Source: G963676655 sp963676655 (GTDB taxonomy: Bacteria; Verrucomicrobiota; Lentisphaeria; Victivallales; Victivallaceae). From it: a stretch of 64,000 nucleotides of DNA. The position numbers and the translations under genes are program-made. Of the stretch, positions 36,261 to 45,121 are shown one piece after another. The notes beneath the pieces were generated by a model. That model worked only from the letters and a program-made list of their open reading frames with translations. It was not told the origin of the DNA and did no database searches. Every line of letters starts with the position of its first letter. Within the stretch, counting starts at the first letter, position 1. Location of the stretch: contig CAXXKX010000003.1 in NCBI GenBank assembly GCA_963676655.2, forward strand, positions 3,224,001 through 3,288,000, written 5' to 3'.

Positions 36261-38258
36261 TTAACCTCTTTGTATTTCAACTAAAGCATAGGTTGAGAAA
36301 ACCGGCATTTTTAACATTCCTCCGGTGATGGTTGCTGATAATATCTGATTTTTGTTTTCCGGAATCTTTATCTCACACTCAGCATCCTCAAGTTCATCTG
36401 AATTGAATTTGATTAAGGCATTTTCGATTTTCCTGGTATTGTTGTAATTAATCATGTGCAAAACAAGTTTGCCGTTTGCCGTCAATACCGGTTCGGCGAA
36501 AACAAAATCCTCAGTTTCCAACTGGAAAAACCTTGAAGTCGGAGGAAAAAGATTATTCAATGTATCAATTAGTTTCCGACAAGAATTGCTATTGCAGGCA
36601 TAAGGAGATGGCCACCACGGCATTGGCTGTTTTTCGGCTTCAAATTCAGGCGAATCCGGCAGAAAACGGCAGTTTGGATTGTCTTTTAAAATGGAATCCA
36701 GGGGATTCTCGCACCATAACATATTTTCGTTAAAATACCCGCTCTTTCCTGTTGCAATCAGCAGACCGCCATTTTTTACATAGGAGACGATTAACTCAAT
36801 CTCATATTCAGAAAGAGAGCATTGATTAGGAAGTATAAGAATTTTATATTCACTCAGCAAGTCCAGATTGCCGTCCATCAATATAGAAAAAGGAACCTTA
36901 TGCCTCAAGAGAACGCTTTCTACTGATACAAATGATCTGTATACATCATGCCCGCCGAAAGAAAAAGAATTTTCCGAGAACAGCAAGGCAGCCTCCGGCA
37001 TCCTTCTCTGTACGGCATATGCCTGTTTATTGGTCTTGAAGAATGCGAGATATTCTCTCAACGCATTCTTTAATTCGGGATTATCCAGCGCTATATTGTT
37101 GCCTCCGGTAGTTCTTGATGCCCAGTTGGAGCCTATAACTCCTCCGAATGTCGCCGCTTCGGCCAGGCTCAATTCTACTTGTTTGGAAGTGGACGGCAGC
37201 ACTATTGACTGTCGTCCGTCTTTTTCTTCAAGAAGCCAGTTTGTTGGTATGCCCACTCCACTTGCCCCATCAGCAATTTTAAAGTCATGAATTTGGCTTA
37301 TGATGCAGTCATTTGAAATTCTTGGAAACTTGTTGCCTTCTATATATGCGGCATCGGTATATTTCATCTGTTTTTGTGCGGATACCGCAGCCTGTAACGC
37401 CCAGGCGTCTGACGCGGCAAAAAAATTATTCAGCGTCAGACCGAGTTCAGGGCTGAGGCTTTTCATGTATTCATAGAGTTCTTGCTGTTGCATTGTGAAG
37501 CGTTCAACCCTGAAATCTATCCATAACTGCATCAGGGGATCGGATATTTTTTCTCCATTGAAATATAGATCTTCATTGTCCGGATCATTTTTATGCAGGG
37601 GCGGTTGTTTTACCTGTTCAAAATTTGAAAATCCCAGCCTGCGGCTGTCTTTAACATGGGCCTTCAGATATTTTCTAAAGAGTTCCTGGCATTTATCACA
37701 ATAACATGCGGTTGAATACCACCAGTCAAAATGAAAACCGTCTAAACCGTGTTCATAACCTATTTTCATCAGAAGCTTCAGGTAGTCAATATTTTCCTGA
37801 TAATTCATACACAGGCTGCGACCGTAATAGAAAGGTTTATCGGGCAATTTGGGTTTTTCCTTGAAATTTATTTTGATGCGTTCAAGAAAAGATTTATCCG
37901 AAAACGTTTCATAGTAGAAAATATGGCTCTGTACATATCCAAATACTTTAATTCCGTATTTATGGCAGAGATCGTAAAACTCATACATATCTTCCCGGTC
38001 ATGTTTTTCCGCTTCAAGTCCATATCCGTTGTAAAATCTAGTAGAGACCGCCGTTATTCCCAGTTCTGCAAGTTCCTTTACCGAATTCTCTGAAAATAGT
38101 CTATTATACCATTTTTCTCTCCATGTCGAATTTGAAATAAATGCATAGCCTCTTCCGCCTATTCTCTGCATATGCATAGGGTGTTCCCATTGCCATGCTG
38201 CCCAGCGCAGGTTTTCCGGCCGCATCCATTCAGGACATTTAATATGCTGTTTCTTCAT
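36261..38258 (-). CDS. Putative beta-galactosidase-like hydrolase (TIM barrel plus trimerisation-like domain)
   Basis: A 665-residue protein with no leader. The barrel is seen in ITAVSTRFYNGYG, YGIKVFGYVQSHIF, GLDGFHFDWWYSTACYCDKC and LGLTLNNFF. The CYCDKCQELF segment is common in GH42-like and unclassified GH-A proteins. Residues ~440-530 (VLLRHKVPFSILMDGNLDLL, YKILILPNQCSLSEYE, NGGLLIATG) match the glutamine-amidotransferase-like trimerisation domain of GH42 beta-galactosidases. I see no certain acid/base glutamate. It follows the 1159-residue gene by 33 bases with a clear AAGGAA site. Confidence 0.65.
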   Translation of the reverse strand: MKKQHIKCPEWMRPENLRWAAWQWEHPMHMQRIGGRGYAFISNSTWREKWYNRLFSENSVKELAELGITAVSTRFYNGYGLEAEKHDREDMYEFYDLCHKYGIKVFGYVQSHIFYYETFSDKSFLERIKINFKEKPKLPDKPFYYGRSLCMNYQENIDYLKLLMKIGYEHGLDGFHFDWWYSTACYCDKCQELFRKYLKAHVKDSRRLGFSNFEQVKQPPLHKNDPDNEDLYFNGEKISDPLMQLWIDFRVERFTMQQQELYEYMKSLSPELGLTLNNFFAASDAWALQAAVSAQKQMKYTDAAYIEGNKFPRISNDCIISQIHDFKIADGASGVGIPTNWLLEEKDGRQSIVLPSTSKQVELSLAEAATFGGVIGSNWASRTTGGNNIALDNPELKNALREYLAFFKTNKQAYAVQRRMPEAALLFSENSFSFGGHDVYRSFVSVESVLLRHKVPFSILMDGNLDLLSEYKILILPNQCSLSEYEIELIVSYVKNGGLLIATGKSGYFNENMLWCENPLDSILKDNPNCRFLPDSPEFEAEKQPMPWWPSPYACNSNSCRKLIDTLNNLFPPTSRFFQLETEDFVFAEPVLTANGKLVLHMINYNNTRKIENALIKFNSDELEDAECEIKIPENKNQILSATITGGMLKMPVFSTYALVEIQRG

Positions 38259-38291
38259 TTTTATTTCCTTAAAATTTTCACTATTTATTGT

Positions 38292-41200
38292 TTATTTTGT
38301 TTCCAGCGTTTTAAGCGACCATGGTTTCAGGTGGAGCTTCACTTTTCCTCCTGTGACCAGCAATTCCTGCCTGACGCCCTGGGAGAGGTCGAAAAGCTTT
38401 TTCGCGCCTCCGGGCAAGCTCAGGGTGACGTCGGCGACTTTGTCGCCCATGTTCAGGAGGGCGTGACGTCCGCCGTAGGTTTTGATCACCGCCTGACCGG
38501 TAGGATCAATAAGCTTACCGGCGTAAGTTTCAGGTTGCGTGAAAGGCAGCAGCCGGAAAGGCACCGACAATTCGCGCATGTCGTCCAAGCGTCCCCGGAA
38601 AGGGTCAAAGTAATAAGTCTGTAACTCGAACTCCCTGGCGTTGGCGTAGAACAGCGCCTCAAGGAAGTCGCGACGAAAGGATTTCCTGTCCCTCATGTAG
38701 TTGCAGAAGTAGCCCAAAGGTTTAGGCATTTCCTCATAGATGGGTGCGCTGATGCAAAGCGATAAGCCCGTTTTCACCGCCGCGAACCATTTGCTTTTGT
38801 ATGGCGAGGGCCACTGTACTTGGTTCATGGCATTGTTCTCTCGCTCCTGTTCCAAAACGAGGCAGAAGCCGTTTTTGCCGGCATAGAGGGCCGGATCCAG
38901 GGCGGTCAAACGCATGAAATCAAGAAAATTATTGATCCCTTTGGCTCGCAGTTTTGCGGGATCAAATATTCCATAGCTTGATTTTGAACCGAAAAACGGA
39001 GCCTGGAGGCGATTCATATACCAGGACCGGTTGAGCGTCAGGTAAAGATCGCTACGGTGTTTCCTGATCTTGCCGAGCAGCCAGTTAAGATATTCAAATC
39101 GTTTCAGGCAGGCCCATTTGCTCCAGGCGTCAATCGTGGACTTCGGTGAATCCTGTAAGGTATTGATATTTTCCCGCTCAACGGGACTGGAGGCGATTTT
39201 GACGCCAGTTTCGCGGCTGAAATCGTCAAAGTTGCGTTTGGTGAAGAAATTCTCTATTCCCAGCTTGATCGAAATATCTACGAGGCTTGGGTGTTTGGCC
39301 AGCACGTCCAAGGCTTTGTCCAAGGCTCCACCGAGATGCTCCAGTTCCTCTTTAGTCGGACTCAAGGGAACGTTGCGGCCATATCCAGAGAGAGAACCAA
39401 CACATTCGAAGCTGTAGAAATCCGTACCCTCGAAGCCGTAACGGAACAAGGCCGTGGAGAACACCTTTACCGACATTCCGGCCCGGTCCGCCGCCGTCAT
39501 AAGCCAGTCCTGTCCCGCCAACGTACCCTCGTGCCAGGATAGCTGTGGGGTGAGGCGGGAAATAGAACGAGCTTTTCCGACCAGTAATAGCGCTGAATTC
39601 TGATGGTTGGCCCAGATGGCATCATAACCGGCCAGGCGCGGAAACTGGTTTAGCTGCCAGGGGGAAAAGTTCTCGGCGTGGGCAGTGACCAGGCGCCGCG
39701 GACCTTTCGGGAGAAGCGAAGCGAGTTTGGGCAGTTCCGGCATGTGGACAACCCGGTAAATCTTGACGCTCTTGACCGCCAGCCCTTCCGGGAGCTCTTT
39801 CAAGCTTGAGTTCCACTGGAAATTATTGGAAAAAACCAGAGAGTATTGACTGTTCTTTTGAGGTGCTGGTCCGCTGGCGTTGAAACAGAATACGGACTCT
39901 TTTTTGAAGCGTTTACCGTATGGCCCTTTTCCGGTATCGAAGGCGCCAAATGGTGTTTTTGATACTACATGGTTCGTGTAACGTTGACCGTCCTTTGTCA
40001 GGACGATGGTATGAAATTCTCCGCGGCGCTCCTGGTCGAAAGCGTGTTCCACTACGATCAGGTAGGGAACGCCGGGCTGGAATTTAGTTGAAATATTGAA
40101 GCGGAAGTAACAGGTGTCGTTGCGGTTGATCGCACGGCATTTTTTGCCGAGAACCGTAGTCAATGGCACCTTGCCTTTTTCCGGCGTATGGAGTAGGTCC
40201 AGTTTTTTGAAAGTTGCAGGTGGTTTACTTGTGCCCGAACGCCGCCAGTTGAGGATAAGCGGATCACTGGTGATGTCGTAAACTTGATGTGTGGAGAGAT
40301 CGATATCTTCCAGCAATTCCAAATCACTTGCCTTGAAAGGGGCGAGTCCTTCTTTTCCCTGTTCCGCGAGAGAAGGATACCAGTCGTAAGTCTGCATAGC
40401 AGGCTTGAATCCCGCTTCAGGCCCGAAGGGCAGAGAGAGGAATACCGCCAGTTCATTACCTGTGGCAATGGCTTCAAAGCGGACCGTATCATCGGAAGCG
40501 CGCTTATCCGTTTCTCTGTACCAATTAGTCCGGGGCCATTGTTTTTTGTACTCATCAAGCAATAGCTTATTTGTCCCTTTCAGAGTAATTCCAACCGGTC
40601 CAGCTGGAGTCGCAAATACCTTGGATGCTTTTTTGATCTCCGTAGCATCCGGGTCGAGGTAATCAGCGAAAAGTTTACGCTGACCAAGCATCTCAAAGCC
40701 CAATTTGCAGCCTTCCGGCAGGTTCTTACCCTTAAACTCGAATTTAACCGCGTCTTTAAGGCTAATGCCGAAATGGGCTTTGACCTTAACTTCCGCCGTT
40801 TTGCTATTGCCAAGATCGAACTTCAGGACATAGCGCAAGATGTCGGCGCAGCCTTTCTTTTTGGCTTCCACTAGCGCGGATTTGTTCACGGCGTAAAAAC
40901 GCTTGCTATTCAATTCCAGGAAAGGCGCAAGCCGGGTCAAGGGGCAGTCAACAGAAGAGAAAAGGGAAAACATATTCAAGCTTGGCTGCCCGTTACTGAA
41001 ATAGCAATTGGCCACCATGATACCTTCGACGGTTCCCGGGGACTTGTTGTCGTAGCGCGCGAAATAGGCTTCCGGCTGAATTACCGCCAGATTCTTGTCC
41101 AGACGCCGGGGAGTATGAAGCAGAAGAGAGATATCCCTGACTTCGGCAAAGCCTTTCTTTACCCCGAAATAAAGAGCCTTGACGGTGCTCGGGGGAAAGG

Positions 41201-41771
41201 TGAGCGTGGTTTGGTCATAAGGATAAATTTTCAGATCCGGAGATACTTTTATGCGCTTGTACTTGCCGTCGGCATCCTGGAGACAGGCGCCGAAAGTTCC
41301 CGGTTTAGGAACGATCCGGCCCCACTGGACCACCGCCGTATCGAAACGAGGCGCGTCTCCATCCCAGCACGGCGCTCCTTTGTCTTTTCGTGAGGCGCCG
41401 TTTATCGGCTTGAAGGGTTTGTCAAAAGTTAACCCGAATATCGTCGGGCCGCCGTCGCTGAGCCAGGGACACGGAAGCCCCCCTACAGAGAATCTGGCGC
41501 AGGACGCCGGATCCTGCCCCCGGATGAAAAGCCTGCGTCTGACTCCGAGTTTAGCCGGGGCAAGACGATCCTCCTTGCCTGGGATGAACCCGTAGTCGGA
41601 GGATGCAAAAAAACGCCCCTGACCGGAGTAATCCAGATAATTGGCAGGATTGGCGAGGTGATATAAGCTCTTACCTAACACAATACGCTGTCCGAAATAA
41701 ACTTCCGCATGCAGATTAACCGTTGCCAATAATGCCGCCAGCACCGTGCATAAATAGATTTGTTTTCTCAT
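38292..41771 (-). CDS. Large exported protein of unknown family, TIM-barrel-like (copy 2 of 2)
   Basis: An 1159-residue near-twin of the protein at 11493, same length and same architecture (signal peptide, sandwich modules, TIM-barrel-like region, small C-terminal sandwich). Differences are concentrated at residues ~36-166 (for example DPASCARFSVGGLPC instead of DPASSARFPVVWPPC) and ~685-845 (for example SGYGRNVPLSPTKEE instead of SGFSGNVPLSPTKAE). Elsewhere the two appear identical, even at the DNA level. Upstream in this operon are two CBM9-like exported proteins, as downstream of copy 1. Confidence 0.75.
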   Translation of the reverse strand: MRKQIYLCTVLAALLATVNLHAEVYFGQRIVLGKSLYHLANPANYLDYSGQGRFFASSDYGFIPGKEDRLAPAKLGVRRRLFIRGQDPASCARFSVGGLPCPWLSDGGPTIFGLTFDKPFKPINGASRKDKGAPCWDGDAPRFDTAVVQWGRIVPKPGTFGACLQDADGKYKRIKVSPDLKIYPYDQTTLTFPPSTVKALYFGVKKGFAEVRDISLLLHTPRRLDKNLAVIQPEAYFARYDNKSPGTVEGIMVANCYFSNGQPSLNMFSLFSSVDCPLTRLAPFLELNSKRFYAVNKSALVEAKKKGCADILRYVLKFDLGNSKTAEVKVKAHFGISLKDAVKFEFKGKNLPEGCKLGFEMLGQRKLFADYLDPDATEIKKASKVFATPAGPVGITLKGTNKLLLDEYKKQWPRTNWYRETDKRASDDTVRFEAIATGNELAVFLSLPFGPEAGFKPAMQTYDWYPSLAEQGKEGLAPFKASDLELLEDIDLSTHQVYDITSDPLILNWRRSGTSKPPATFKKLDLLHTPEKGKVPLTTVLGKKCRAINRNDTCYFRFNISTKFQPGVPYLIVVEHAFDQERRGEFHTIVLTKDGQRYTNHVVSKTPFGAFDTGKGPYGKRFKKESVFCFNASGPAPQKNSQYSLVFSNNFQWNSSLKELPEGLAVKSVKIYRVVHMPELPKLASLLPKGPRRLVTAHAENFSPWQLNQFPRLAGYDAIWANHQNSALLLVGKARSISRLTPQLSWHEGTLAGQDWLMTAADRAGMSVKVFSTALFRYGFEGTDFYSFECVGSLSGYGRNVPLSPTKEELEHLGGALDKALDVLAKHPSLVDISIKLGIENFFTKRNFDDFSRETGVKIASSPVERENINTLQDSPKSTIDAWSKWACLKRFEYLNWLLGKIRKHRSDLYLTLNRSWYMNRLQAPFFGSKSSYGIFDPAKLRAKGINNFLDFMRLTALDPALYAGKNGFCLVLEQERENNAMNQVQWPSPYKSKWFAAVKTGLSLCISAPIYEEMPKPLGYFCNYMRDRKSFRRDFLEALFYANAREFELQTYYFDPFRGRLDDMRELSVPFRLLPFTQPETYAGKLIDPTGQAVIKTYGGRHALLNMGDKVADVTLSLPGGAKKLFDLSQGVRQELLVTGGKVKLHLKPWSLKTLETK

Positions 41772-41797
41772 TGTTGTTGTAACTCCTTTAAAATTAA
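38292..41797. repeat. 3.5-kb inverted repeat, copy 2
   Basis: Inverted partner of 11467-14972, about 23 kb away. Recombination between the two would invert the intervening DNA, including the IolB operon. Homology ends at the stop codon on one side and 26 bases before the ATG on the other. Confidence 0.92.
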
Positions 41798-41819
41798 AAT
41801 TTATATTTCCCCTTTTTTA

Positions 41820-42545
41820 TCACTGCGGTTTTCCTGATTGATTGTGTGATTTTGCCTTGGATTTTGCTTTTACATTTTGATCATTTGGGAAAGAGGCGGA
41901 AAGATTGATTTTAAACTGTGGTACAAAATGTCCGGGGTTCTTCCAGGCGATATACGCATACTTGATGCCATCTTCGAGGAAAACTCTTCGGGTACAATTG
42001 ATCAGGATCGATTTAGCATTGTCCAAATCGGAAAAAGGCAGTTCTAACTCTGCGGTCCAGACACCGCGGGAAATAGCGGCGGCACAACGCATTTTGCCGT
42101 TCCAATTAGGATTTTTTGCGGCGCTGTCGTAAAGGTTGCCGTAGGGATTAATGACAATCTGGCGCATAGAAAAATCACCGAAAATGAAAAGTTCGACGCA
42201 TTCGCCCGCAAAGACCGGACCATCACGTTCGCATTTTTCCATTTTGAGCATAGGCGAACATGGATGCTCACACCGAAAGCCGAAATAAAGCGCTTTGGAA
42301 GTCCGCCATATTTTAACGCTGGTGGCGCAACCTGGCGGTATTTTCTTTTCTCCTTTGCCGATTTTCTCTATTTCGGCAATCTGATGGGACGGAACTTTTG
42401 CCCAAAGCGCTTCGTTCAGTTTGCCGTCAAGCTTGATGCTTTCGTTGAATTCCGGAACGGTAACCTCAGGCTTGTCATCCGCAAACGCATGGAAAGCAAG
42501 CGATAAAACCGAAAAGATAAGTAAACAACAGATTTTCCTTAACAT
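41820..42545 (-). CDS. Exported CBM9-like protein
   Basis: A 241-residue protein with a signal peptide (MLRKICCLLIFSVLSLAFHAFA). The mature part is one CBM9-like sandwich (LNEALWAKVPSHQIAEIEKI, ALYFGFRCEHPC, GECVELFIFGDFSMRQIVINP, GVWTAELELPFSDLD) with a short basic tail; unlike its upstream neighbour it lacks the FMFxD helical module. The ATG at 42545 has GGAG eight bases before it. Its product likely binds sugar ends. It sits between another CBM9-like gene and the second 1159-residue gene, mirroring the set behind copy 1. Confidence 0.75.
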   Translation of the reverse strand: MLRKICCLLIFSVLSLAFHAFADDKPEVTVPEFNESIKLDGKLNEALWAKVPSHQIAEIEKIGKGEKKIPPGCATSVKIWRTSKALYFGFRCEHPCSPMLKMEKCERDGPVFAGECVELFIFGDFSMRQIVINPYGNLYDSAAKNPNWNGKMRCAAAISRGVWTAELELPFSDLDNAKSILINCTRRVFLEDGIKYAYIAWKNPGHFVPQFKINLSASFPNDQNVKAKSKAKSHNQSGKPQ

Positions 42546-42562
42546 GATCAATTCTCCTTCTA

Positions 42563-43381
42563 TCAGTGTTTGTCATTAAACATGAAATTCAGCAGTGCAG
42601 CCGTCTTCCCGCCGGTTTCAGCACTTTTGCGGAGCATCGCAGCCATGTTAAACAACTTCTCTGCCTGTGACTTGGACAGCATGGCATCAGGTGTCGCGGC
42701 AAATTCGCGTTCCGCTTTGACCAGAATGTGATAAATCCTGCGGTCAGCAGAAGGCAGCCATTCGGCCAGACTGGAAGAGTACACAGACAATGCTTCATTG
42801 ATGATTTTTGCCATCGCTTCAGCTTTGACTGGTCCCGTAACCAACGGTAAACTGGGACTATTGTAGCCCGGAGCGGCCATAGCCAGTCCCAGGACATAGT
42901 CCTGGGCGGCATTGTAACTGTTGCGACAGGCGTTCACCCGCCAGAGTCCTGTCCCATTCAGTTTTTTCAGCGGGATACTTGCTGAAAGTGTCCAGCGATC
43001 CTTTTCCGTATTTACTTTACAGGACCAGGGCAGCCGGACGGAACGGTCAAGGTCCTTGGTTTCCGACATTGCTCCCGAAGCGTTCACCGCGAAGCTGTAA
43101 CGAACCGGTGAGGATCCAAAAACAACAGGGCTGAGAAAAATCTCGAAACTCTCGTCCTCCCATACCGGTTCGCCGCGCTGGCGCTGTTCACTTTTAAGGA
43201 CTGTCCCGGGCGGAAAAGCACAAACCGCCTTAACCAGTAAGTTGCCATTTTCCGACCGGAGCTCAAGGGTGGTTTTGCAGGCCGGATCGGCCTTACCCCA
43301 GACCGGAGTATCAAGTTCGAACGTTCCGGCCGCCAGCGGCAAAGCCAGCAACGCCAAGAAATAACATATTGTTTTTTTCAT
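42563..43381 (-). CDS. Exported CBM9-like protein with C-terminal helical FMFxD module
   Basis: A 272-residue protein with a signal peptide (MKKTICYFLALLALPLAAG), whose first nine residues equal those of the protein at 15451. Residues ~20-190 form a CBM9-like sandwich (WEDESFEIFLSPVVFG, DRWTLSASIPLKKL). The remaining ~80 residues are helical and end ALLNFMFNDKH, the same FMFxD ending as in 15451 and 16416. ATGs at 43390, 43387 and 43381 are possible; the last has the best spacing from AAAAGGA. The leading ATGs overlap the stop of the amidohydrolase gene, so translation is probably coupled. Confidence 0.7.
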   Translation of the reverse strand: MKKTICYFLALLALPLAAGTFELDTPVWGKADPACKTTLELRSENGNLLVKAVCAFPPGTVLKSEQRQRGEPVWEDESFEIFLSPVVFGSSPVRYSFAVNASGAMSETKDLDRSVRLPWSCKVNTEKDRWTLSASIPLKKLNGTGLWRVNACRNSYNAAQDYVLGLAMAAPGYNSPSLPLVTGPVKAEAMAKIINEALSVYSSSLAEWLPSADRRIYHILVKAEREFAATPDAMLSKSQAEKLFNMAAMLRKSAETGGKTAALLNFMFNDKH

Positions 43382-43386
43382 TTGCA

Positions 43387-44244
43387 TCATTCCTTTTGTT
43401 TTTTATGTAAAACTAGATCATAAATCCCTTTAGCGTTTCCGTAAAATATTTTTTCTCTTTCCCGTTTTGCTCCCCATCGATAGTAATACTCTCCCACAAC
43501 TTCTAAAAACAACTCCCAGAAATTAATCATTTTTAAGGAAAACGAATATCCTTCCGGTTCACCGTAACAAAGAGCATCTGTCGCAAATAATATTTTATCA
43601 TTGAAATATCTGACTTCAGTAAATCCGTCGTTACACTTTCGGTCAAGGTTTTTGACAAGCCATTCAACATCTTTTCGATAACCGCTTAAATCGTGATAAA
43701 TATTGGGGTAATAATAAAGATTTTGGGCGGTTTCCTCCAACCATGGATAGCCCAAATGTCCACCAATAATAGTTAAATCAGGAAATGCCGCCGCTATTGA
43801 TGAAAGCTGAGCGGGCTTCATATTTGTAGGACCGAATGAAAGATTATCAGCCATTTTGCCCTTTGGGCACTTTTCAACCATGCCTGTATGAAAAAGTATC
43901 GGCATATTCAGCTTCTCCGCCTGTTCATAAAAAGGAAAATATTCAGGCGCGTCATAAGCTTTTTCCGGCCTATATGCCTTTAATCCGAAAAAACCTTTCT
44001 CCTTCAGCCTGTCAATGTCTTCAGGCGTTTTACGCAGGTCGAGATAACCAAACGGAATATATACATCCGAAAACTGTTTTGCCACTTCAATGATCTCATT
44101 TTCACTGGCGAAGTTATGTGTTTTCAGCTCACATCCGCTGATGTCCATCAACCATACCTGCTCCAGATTGCCTTTTTCAATAATTTTTTCCAACAATCTG
44201 AAGTCAGGATTTTTCACCAAATGAGCATGTGCATCAATAATCAT
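43387..44244 (-). CDS. Metal-dependent amidohydrolase (amidohydro_2, TIM barrel)
   Basis: A 285-residue protein that begins MIIDAHAHL, with metal ligands H6 and H8. Further ligands fit PILFHTGM, IIGGHLGYPW and a late FATDA aspartate. Related enzymes hydrolyse lactones or decarboxylate aromatic acids; in sugar clusters they are often sugar-lactone hydrolases. There is no signal peptide, so it acts in the cytoplasm. The gene lies two bases after the NagB-like gene. A lactone-opening step for the dehydrogenase products is plausible but not shown. Confidence 0.75.
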   Translation of the reverse strand: MIIDAHAHLVKNPDFRLLEKIIEKGNLEQVWLMDISGCELKTHNFASENEIIEVAKQFSDVYIPFGYLDLRKTPEDIDRLKEKGFFGLKAYRPEKAYDAPEYFPFYEQAEKLNMPILFHTGMVEKCPKGKMADNLSFGPTNMKPAQLSSIAAAFPDLTIIGGHLGYPWLEETAQNLYYYPNIYHDLSGYRKDVEWLVKNLDRKCNDGFTEVRYFNDKILFATDALCYGEPEGYSFSLKMINFWELFLEVVGEYYYRWGAKREREKIFYGNAKGIYDLVLHKKQKE

Positions 44245-44246
44245 AA

Positions 44247-45101
44247 TTATATTATTATCCCTGGCGCTTTCGCCGTTTCTCTGTCAGTTGCCACAATATA
44301 GTTTTGATGATTTCTGATATGTGTTACCGGATAATCGTCTCCCGGTACACCCAGAACAGAGAGTCGCAATACGGTATTTGCCCAGTCCATTCCCTCATGT
44401 TCGTTTCGCGTCATAAGCAGAAGCCTTCTCGCGTTCAGGCAATCTTTCAGACCAAGCGTAATGGCCCTTTTGGGGAAATTAATGAGGTTTCCGCCGAGTC
44501 CGTGTCTAGTCGCATCGACTGTTCTGGTAAAATCATTGATGGTTAAAATTCTTGGACCTGTTTCCCTGATCCCCGGTTCAGGCTCATTAAACGCCACATG
44601 TCCGTGAACCCCAATACCTCCATAACAAACTTCAATTCCACCCGCGTCTTTAATCATCTGCGGAAGCCTTTCAAGGTTTTCCGGAGTTGGGAAAATCCGT
44701 TGTTCTTCCGGCATCAGCAACTCAGGAGTGACACGATCAAAAAATAAAGGTCCTATTTGCCCACGAAAGCTTAACGGGTGATTTACTGGTATAAGTTTGT
44801 CATTATCGTCACAATATTCATCCATGAAGAAAAATACACAATTTTTCAAGCTTATATGTTCGGCATTAATTTTTTCCGACATCATTTTATACGGTTGAGT
44901 AGGCCCTACCGGCATGATAAATGCAGTAATCCCATCTTTCTTTTCAGCTTTACGGAATTCTTCTACCATTTCGTTTGCCAGATATTCATAGAGTTTATCT
45001 ATGCTTTCTTTTACAACCAAGTGACCTTCGCTTTTTTCAATCACATCTTCTACAGAAAGAGCGAAAAGTTCTCTGATTTCATTACTTCTTGTCGACATCA
45101 T
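44247..45101 (-). CDS. NagB-like glucosamine-6-phosphate deaminase/isomerase family protein
   Basis: A 284-residue protein of the NagB/6-phosphogluconolactonase fold. FFMDEY carries D94, matching the proton-abstracting D72 of E. coli NagB. GGIGVHGHVAFNEP (161-174) matches the active-site loop, with H168 and E173 equal to H143 and E148. However, the ring-opening D141 is replaced by H166. The protein may have changed activity or substrate (for example a different amino sugar or ketose phosphate). AGGAG six bases before the ATG at 45101 decides the start. Neighbours are GH29 fucosidase and the amidohydrolase. Confidence 0.78.
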   Translation of the reverse strand: MMSTRSNEIRELFALSVEDVIEKSEGHLVVKESIDKLYEYLANEMVEEFRKAEKKDGITAFIMPVGPTQPYKMMSEKINAEHISLKNCVFFFMDEYCDDNDKLIPVNHPLSFRGQIGPLFFDRVTPELLMPEEQRIFPTPENLERLPQMIKDAGGIEVCYGGIGVHGHVAFNEPEPGIRETGPRILTINDFTRTVDATRHGLGGNLINFPKRAITLGLKDCLNARRLLLMTRNEHEGMDWANTVLRLSVLGVPGDDYPVTHIRNHQNYIVATDRETAKAPGIII

Positions 45102-45121
45102 TTTAATCTCCTGTGTTTAGT

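Noticed and set aside
11467..41797. The inverted 3.5-kb copies as ends of a composite transposon
   Set aside because: The copies contain no transposase, the homology stops at gene boundaries, and no target-site duplication is seen.
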